A stretch of DNA of 7,996 nucleotides from JAJPHJ01 sp035622315 (GTDB taxonomy: Bacteria; Vulcanimicrobiota; Vulcanimicrobiia; Eremiobacterales; Eremiobacteraceae): NCBI GenBank assembly GCA_035622315.1, contig DASPVP010000072.1, forward strand, positions 1 through 7,996. The letters run 5' to 3'. Under the pieces are notes generated by a model, which had not been told where the DNA came from, ran no database searches, and saw nothing but the letters and a program-made list of their open reading frames with translations. The position numbers and the translations under genes were made by a program. The stretch's first letter is position 1. The number at the start of each line of letters is the position of its first letter. Below, piece after piece: positions 5,441 through 7,996 of the stretch.

Positions 5441-6598
5441 GTGAGCCCAGCGAGCAAGCTCGCTTCCTTGCGATGCTCGCGCTGCGAGCGCAGCTACGAC
5501 GCAGATGCCGTCGCGCAGCTGTGCGAATGCAAGAGTCCCTTGCTCGCGCAATACGATCTGGAAGCTGCCGCCCAGACGATGACGCATGCTTCATTGAAGG
5601 AGCGGCCGGACGGTCTGTGGCGTTATCGCGAGTTGCTACCGGTGCGGCGCGACGACGCGATGGTGTCGCTCGGGGAGCGCATCACGCCGATCCTCGCAGC
5701 GAGGCGTTTCGGCGAGCAGCTCGGTTTGAACCAGCTCTTCGTCAAAGACGAGGGGACGTTGCCGACCGGGAGCTTCAAGGCGCGCGGAGCCGCGGTCGGT
5801 GTCTCTCGCGCGCGCGAGCTTGGCATTACATCGTTCGCCATGCCGACGAACGGTAATGCGGGCGTCGCATGGTCCGTGTACGGTGCGAGCGCCGGGCTTA
5901 CAGCGACGATCGTCATGCCGAAGGCGGCGCCGGCGGAATATCGGACTCAGTGCGCCGATGCCGGCGCGCGCGTGGTCCTGGTCGATGGTTTCATCGGGGA
6001 CGCCGGCCGGGTGGTCGCGCAGGCCGCGGCCGAGGACGGGATCTTCGACGCCTCGACGCTCAAAGAACCGTATCGTATCGAAGGCAAGAAGACGCTCGGG
6101 TTCGAGATCGCCGAGCAATTCGATTGGCAACTTCCCGAGACGATCGTGTACCCGACAGGCGGGGGCGTCGGCTTGATCGGCATGCACAAGGCATTTGGCG
6201 AGCTGCGCGCGACGGGGTTGCTCGCGGGGCCCCTGCCGCGCTTCATCGCGGTGCAGTCCGCCGGATGCGCCCCGATCGTAGCCGCATGGGAGGCCAATCG
6301 CGAAAGCTCCGAGGCCTGGGCCGATCCGAACACGGTCGCGTTCGGGATCAACGTGCCAAAGGCGCTCGGCGATTTCTTGATCTTACGAGCGCTGCGGGAG
6401 AGCGGCGGCTCAGCGATCGCGGTCGAGGATGCCGACACCATCGAGGCTCAGCGTGTGTTCGCACGCTGCGAAGGCTTCGCGGCGTGCCTTGAAGGGGCGG
6501 CAGCCCTCGCCGGGGTCGCAGCCATGGCCCGCGCCGGCGTACTTCGACCCGACGAGCGGACGCTTGTCATCAACACCGGAACCGGCCGCATCCAGTAG
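5441..6598 (+). CDS. thrC: Threonine synthase
   Basis: This PLP-dependent enzyme converts O-phospho-L-homoserine to L-threonine plus phosphate, the last step of threonine synthesis, in the cytoplasm. The 385 residues follow the fold-type II pattern. There is an N-terminal Cys4 knuckle (Cys12, Cys15, Cys28, Cys30 in LRCSRC and LCECK), a substrate-binding lid region, the PLP-binding Lys113 in LPTGSFKARGA, TNGNAG (136-141), the phosphate-gripping glycine loop TGGGVGLIG (239-247) and a C-terminal VINTGTGR. The Cys-rich start and the length fit the shorter threonine synthases of many bacteria and archaea; threonine dehydratases lack such a knuckle. GTG 5441 is the furthest upstream start, because an in-frame TAG lies at 5432-5434. 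No other threonine-pathway gene is adjacent. The cupin gene follows after 33 bases, probably in the same transcript. Confidence 0.92.
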   Translation: MSPASKLASLRCSRCERSYDADAVAQLCECKSPLLAQYDLEAAAQTMTHASLKERPDGLWRYRELLPVRRDDAMVSLGERITPILAARRFGEQLGLNQLFVKDEGTLPTGSFKARGAAVGVSRARELGITSFAMPTNGNAGVAWSVYGASAGLTATIVMPKAAPAEYRTQCADAGARVVLVDGFIGDAGRVVAQAAAEDGIFDASTLKEPYRIEGKKTLGFEIAEQFDWQLPETIVYPTGGGVGLIGMHKAFGELRATGLLAGPLPRFIAVQSAGCAPIVAAWEANRESSEAWADPNTVAFGINVPKALGDFLILRALRESGGSAIAVEDADTIEAQRVFARCEGFAACLEGAAALAGVAAMARAGVLRPDERTLVINTGTGRIQ

Positions 6599-6613
6599 GG
6601 ACCTCCTCGCCGC

Positions 6614-6627
6614 GAGCCCGAAGGCTC
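6614..6627 (+). promoter_or_regulatory. Small hairpin containing the cupin ribosome binding site
   Basis: GAGCC (6614-6618) pairs with GGCTC (6623-6627) around CGAA. The likely Shine-Dalgarno GAAGG (6620-6624) is partly in the loop and partly in the stem, and ATG 6632 follows 7 bases later. The stem may lower cupin translation or weakly mark the end of the thrC message. Confidence 0.3.
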
Positions 6628-6631
6628 TCGG

Positions 6632-7111
6632 ATGCGCAAAGTCAACACGAATTCAATCGAGCGCGATAGCTGGTCGTCACCGAAGGGGACCATGGCCGGC
6701 GAGGGCGTGGAAATCTCGATCGCGCTCGGTCGCAACCCCAAGTCGACGGATCTGCTCGAACGCCATCCGTTCGACGTCGAGATCCTTCACGTTCCGCCCG
6801 GCAAGGCGCCCTATCCTTATCACGCACACAGCGCTCAGTGGGAGTTCTACCACGTGATCTCTGGGAGCGGCAGCGTGCGCCACGACGGTGGGACCGACCG
6901 TGTGATCGCAGGCGATGCGTGTATTTTCAAGCCTGGTGAGGCGCATCAGTTCTTCAACGACGGCAAGGAACCGCTCGTGCTTTACGTCGTCGCCGACAAC
7001 CCCGTAAGCGAGTGCTGCCACTATCCCGATAGCGGCAAGTGGTCCGTGCCTATTCCGGAGCGGCGTCTCTTGCGCGGCGAACCGTTGGACTACTTCGACG
7101 GCGAGGAGTGA
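6632..7111 (+). CDS. Single-domain cupin protein, probable metal-binding
   Basis: This 159-residue cytoplasmic protein has one conserved beta-barrel cupin domain in the middle. Motif 1 is H64-A-H66-x4-E71-x6-G78 and motif 2 is G94-x6-P101-G-x2-H105-x3-N109. Together they give the standard three-His, one-Glu site for Fe, Mn or another divalent metal. After the barrel comes a distinctive tail (SECCHYPDS, then PERRLLRGEPLDYFDGEE) that I recall from a group of small cupins of unknown function. A neighbouring Cys pair, Cys128-Cys129, sits in that tail. The gene follows thrC by 33 bases and ends 37 bases before the convergent VOC gene. The substrate cannot be deduced; a sugar- or small-acid-modifying enzyme or a binding protein is possible, and nothing visible links it to threonine metabolism. 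Confidence 0.85.
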   Translation: MRKVNTNSIERDSWSSPKGTMAGEGVEISIALGRNPKSTDLLERHPFDVEILHVPPGKAPYPYHAHSAQWEFYHVISGSGSVRHDGGTDRVIAGDACIFKPGEAHQFFNDGKEPLVLYVVADNPVSECCHYPDSGKWSVPIPERRLLRGEPLDYFDGEE

Positions 7112-7148
7112 GCAGATAACCGGCTAGGGCCTTGCTCGAGCCTGCAGA
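7112..7148. other. Gap between converging cupin and VOC genes
   Basis: Only 37 bases separate the two stop codons. A weak GGCT/AGCC pairing is possible, but no convincing terminator is visible. Confidence 0.2.
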
Positions 7149-7568
7149 CTACTGCGGCTGATACGTGCCGAAGCTCCAGACGTGGCCTTCGGGATCGGCG
7201 AGCGAGAACTCGTGGGAGCCATACTCCATCTCGGTCGGCTCTCGCAGTATGCGCGCGCCGGCGTTTTTCGCTCGTTGATAGTGGGCGTCGACATCTCCTG
7301 ACGTCGCGCAGGCGACGTACAGGGTTGTGCTCACGCCGCCGAGATCTTTCGGGCTGCGGCCAAACGCGTCGGGTTTCGACGACCCGAGCATGATCACGTT
7401 GCCGTCAAGCCAGAGCTCGGCGTGCGCGATGGTTCCATCCTCGTTCGCGTTGACTTCGCGCTCCTCGCAACCGAGGGCGGCGCATAGCCAGGCGATCGCG
7501 GCTTTGGCATCGTTGAAGCGCAGCGCCGGGTAGATGCGCTGCGTCGCAATCGATTGTGTCTTGCTCAT
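7149..7568 (-). CDS. VOC-superfamily (glyoxalase/bleomycin-resistance-like, PhnB-type) protein
   Basis: From ATG 7568 this is a 139-residue protein with two beta-alpha-beta3 modules, typical for small VOC proteins. Module 1 is RIYPALRFNDAKAAIAWLCA (11-30) leading to IAHAELWLDGNVIMLG (47-62). Module 2 is TTLYVACATSGDVDAHYQRA (81-100), leading through ARILREPTEMEYGSHEFSLA to DPEGHVWSFGTY (125-136), the usual VOC ending. Such proteins bind a metal and act on, or sequester, small molecules; the exact activity is not readable. The open frame continues up to a TTG at 7673, but the extra 35 residues are basic, proline-rich and unlike VOC proteins, and the upstream start would sit inside the regulatory palindrome, so ATG 7568 is preferred despite its weak ribosome binding site. 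The gene diverges from tetR, so TetR control is plausible. Confidence 0.85.
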   Translation of the reverse strand: MSKTQSIATQRIYPALRFNDAKAAIAWLCAALGCEEREVNANEDGTIAHAELWLDGNVIMLGSSKPDAFGRSPKDLGGVSTTLYVACATSGDVDAHYQRAKNAGARILREPTEMEYGSHEFSLADPEGHVWSFGTYQPQ

Positions 7569-7639
7569 CGGCCGAGGGTTGGCGTCAGGCCGGGCCGGGC
7601 CCTTTGGCCGCACTCGTTGCGCCCGCCGTGACTTGGGAC

Positions 7640-7668
7640 TTGACACCGGCTGGTAAAAATGATATTTA
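7640..7668 (+). promoter_or_regulatory. Predicted promoter for the TetR gene
   Basis: TTGACA (7640-7645) is a perfect -35 box. A 17-base spacer leads to TATTTA (7663-7668), a weak -10. Transcription would begin near 7675, giving a leader of about 100 bases. Confidence 0.45.
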
Positions 7669-7681
7669 GTCAAGTGACCAA
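7666..7681. promoter_or_regulatory. Candidate TetR operator
   Basis: TTAGTCAAGTGACCAA is a 16-base palindrome with seven of eight base pairs matching. It overlaps the predicted tetR -10 box and start point. A second half, GACTAA (7689-7694), is the inverse of its TTAGTC. A site over its own promoter, between two divergent genes, is typical of TetR regulators; binding is inferred. Confidence 0.45.
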
Positions 7682-7763
7682 TACGTACGACTAATACGCA
7701 GACCCCAAACCGTCTTCAAGACCGCAGGCCGGGATTCTAGCACGCGAACTCGCATCCGGACCT

Positions 7764-7780
7764 GAAGGAGGGCCGCCATC
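7764..7780 (+). promoter_or_regulatory. Perfect Shine-Dalgarno site preceding an ATC codon
   Basis: AAGGAGG (7765-7771) lies exactly 6 bases before ATC 7778-7780, which opens the TetR frame. An in-frame TGA (7763-7765) overlaps the site, so translation cannot start further upstream. It decides the tetR start. Confidence 0.6.
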
Positions 7781-7996
7781 AAAGCCACGCCGCGCGAGCG
7801 CGTCGGCATCACGCCGGCGAGAGAAGAGGCAGAGCAGGCGTTCTTGGACGCATCTGAGCGGCTGCTCGTGAGCGTCGGCTACGCCGGCATCAGCACGCGC
7901 AAGATCGCGGAAGAGGCGGGGTTGAACCACGGGCTCGTCCACTATTATTTCGGATCGATGCAGGAGCTGCTGCTCCAAGTGCTCGAGCGCTACACC
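7778..7996 (+). CDS. TetR-family transcriptional regulator (N-terminal part, apparent ATC start)
   Basis: The gene is cut by the right edge after 73 codons. The visible part is the DNA-binding domain: helix 1 EEAEQAFLDASERLLVSVGY (16-35), then the helix-turn-helix ISTRKIAEEAGLNHGLVHYYF (38-58) with the family's Y-Y-F ending, and the start of helix 4 MQELLLQVLERY. No ATG, GTG or TTG lies between the in-frame TGA at 7763-7765 and TTG 7844. Starting at 7844 or later would delete part of helix 1. The perfect ribosome binding site points to ATC 7778, so an AUC start or an ATG-to-ATC error is likely. The ligand-binding domain is outside the window, so the inducer is unknown. The gene diverges from the VOC gene, a likely target along with itself. 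Confidence 0.85.
   Translation, partial: MKATPRERVGITPAREEAEQAFLDASERLLVSVGYAGISTRKIAEEAGLNHGLVHYYFGSMQELLLQVLERYT

Noticed and set aside
5054..5587. 177-codon leftward frame spanning the STAS gene and the thrC leader
   Set aside because: It is antisense to two well-supported genes, has low-complexity Ala/Arg/Ser-rich composition, and no start signals.
7569..7673. 35-residue N-terminal extension of the VOC protein from TTG 7673
   Set aside because: It is basic and proline-rich, unlike VOC N-termini, and the start would lie within the tetR promoter palindrome; ATG 7568 directly precedes the conserved first strand.
7691..7978. 95-codon leftward frame over the tetR start
   Set aside because: It is antisense to a clear TetR helix-turn-helix and has no domain of its own.
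1..7996. Mobile element, CRISPR, toxin-antitoxin or biosynthetic cluster
   Set aside because: No transposase, integrase, repeat array, terminal inverted repeats, small toxin pair or multi-enzyme cluster could be found on either strand.

Overview
This is a GC-rich bacterial chromosomal segment with short intergenic gaps and ordinary housekeeping and accessory genes. It has no RNA genes, IS elements, CRISPR arrays or phage genes. Gene content and style (secreted cyanophycinase-like peptidase, MATE pump, CalB-type aldehyde dehydrogenase, lone STAS protein, threonine synthase, cupin, VOC protein, MarR and TetR regulators) would fit a soil or environmental lineage such as Candidatus Eremiobacterota or a similar high-GC phylum. 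That assignment is an impression, not something the sequence proves.

Layout, left to right. A partial leftward gene (1-270, possibly DUF6058) diverges from an exported S51 cyanophycinase-like peptidase (365-1486). Next come a MATE-family exporter (1578-2966) and, immediately after it, a coniferyl-aldehyde-dehydrogenase-type ALDH (annotated 3050-4375, with family homology reaching back to about 2990). These two look like an operon and converge on a leftward MarR regulator (4406-4894) across a hairpin. The marR gene diverges from a small STAS-domain gene (4974-5312). The AT-rich gap between them holds two overlapping sigma70-like promoters, with -10 boxes on the same bases, and two TTGTA-type palindromes. 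Threonine synthase (5441-6598) and a single-domain cupin (6632-7111) follow in the same direction, 33 bases apart. A leftward VOC-family protein (7149-7568) diverges from a TetR regulator (7778 to beyond the right edge).

How the genes may work together. MarR proteins often sense phenolic compounds, and MATE pumps and CalB-like ALDHs handle export and oxidation of such compounds. The block 1578-5312 may therefore be an aromatic or aldehyde stress unit, but the only regulatory link visible is marR to itself and to the STAS gene. The TetR/VOC divergent pair has its own palindrome over the tetR promoter.

Points most worth a second look. (1) The tetR gene has a perfect AAGGAGG ribosome binding site in front of an ATC codon, with an in-frame stop just upstream, suggesting a rare AUC start. 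(2) The marR/STAS promoters share -10 bases. (3) The ALDH has no ATG, GTG or TTG where its family homology begins. (4) The S51 peptidase has a Gln-to-Ser change in an otherwise conserved cyanophycinase substrate motif. (5) Hairpins without a U-tract sit against several stop codons. I see no clear new multi-gene defence or mobile system here.
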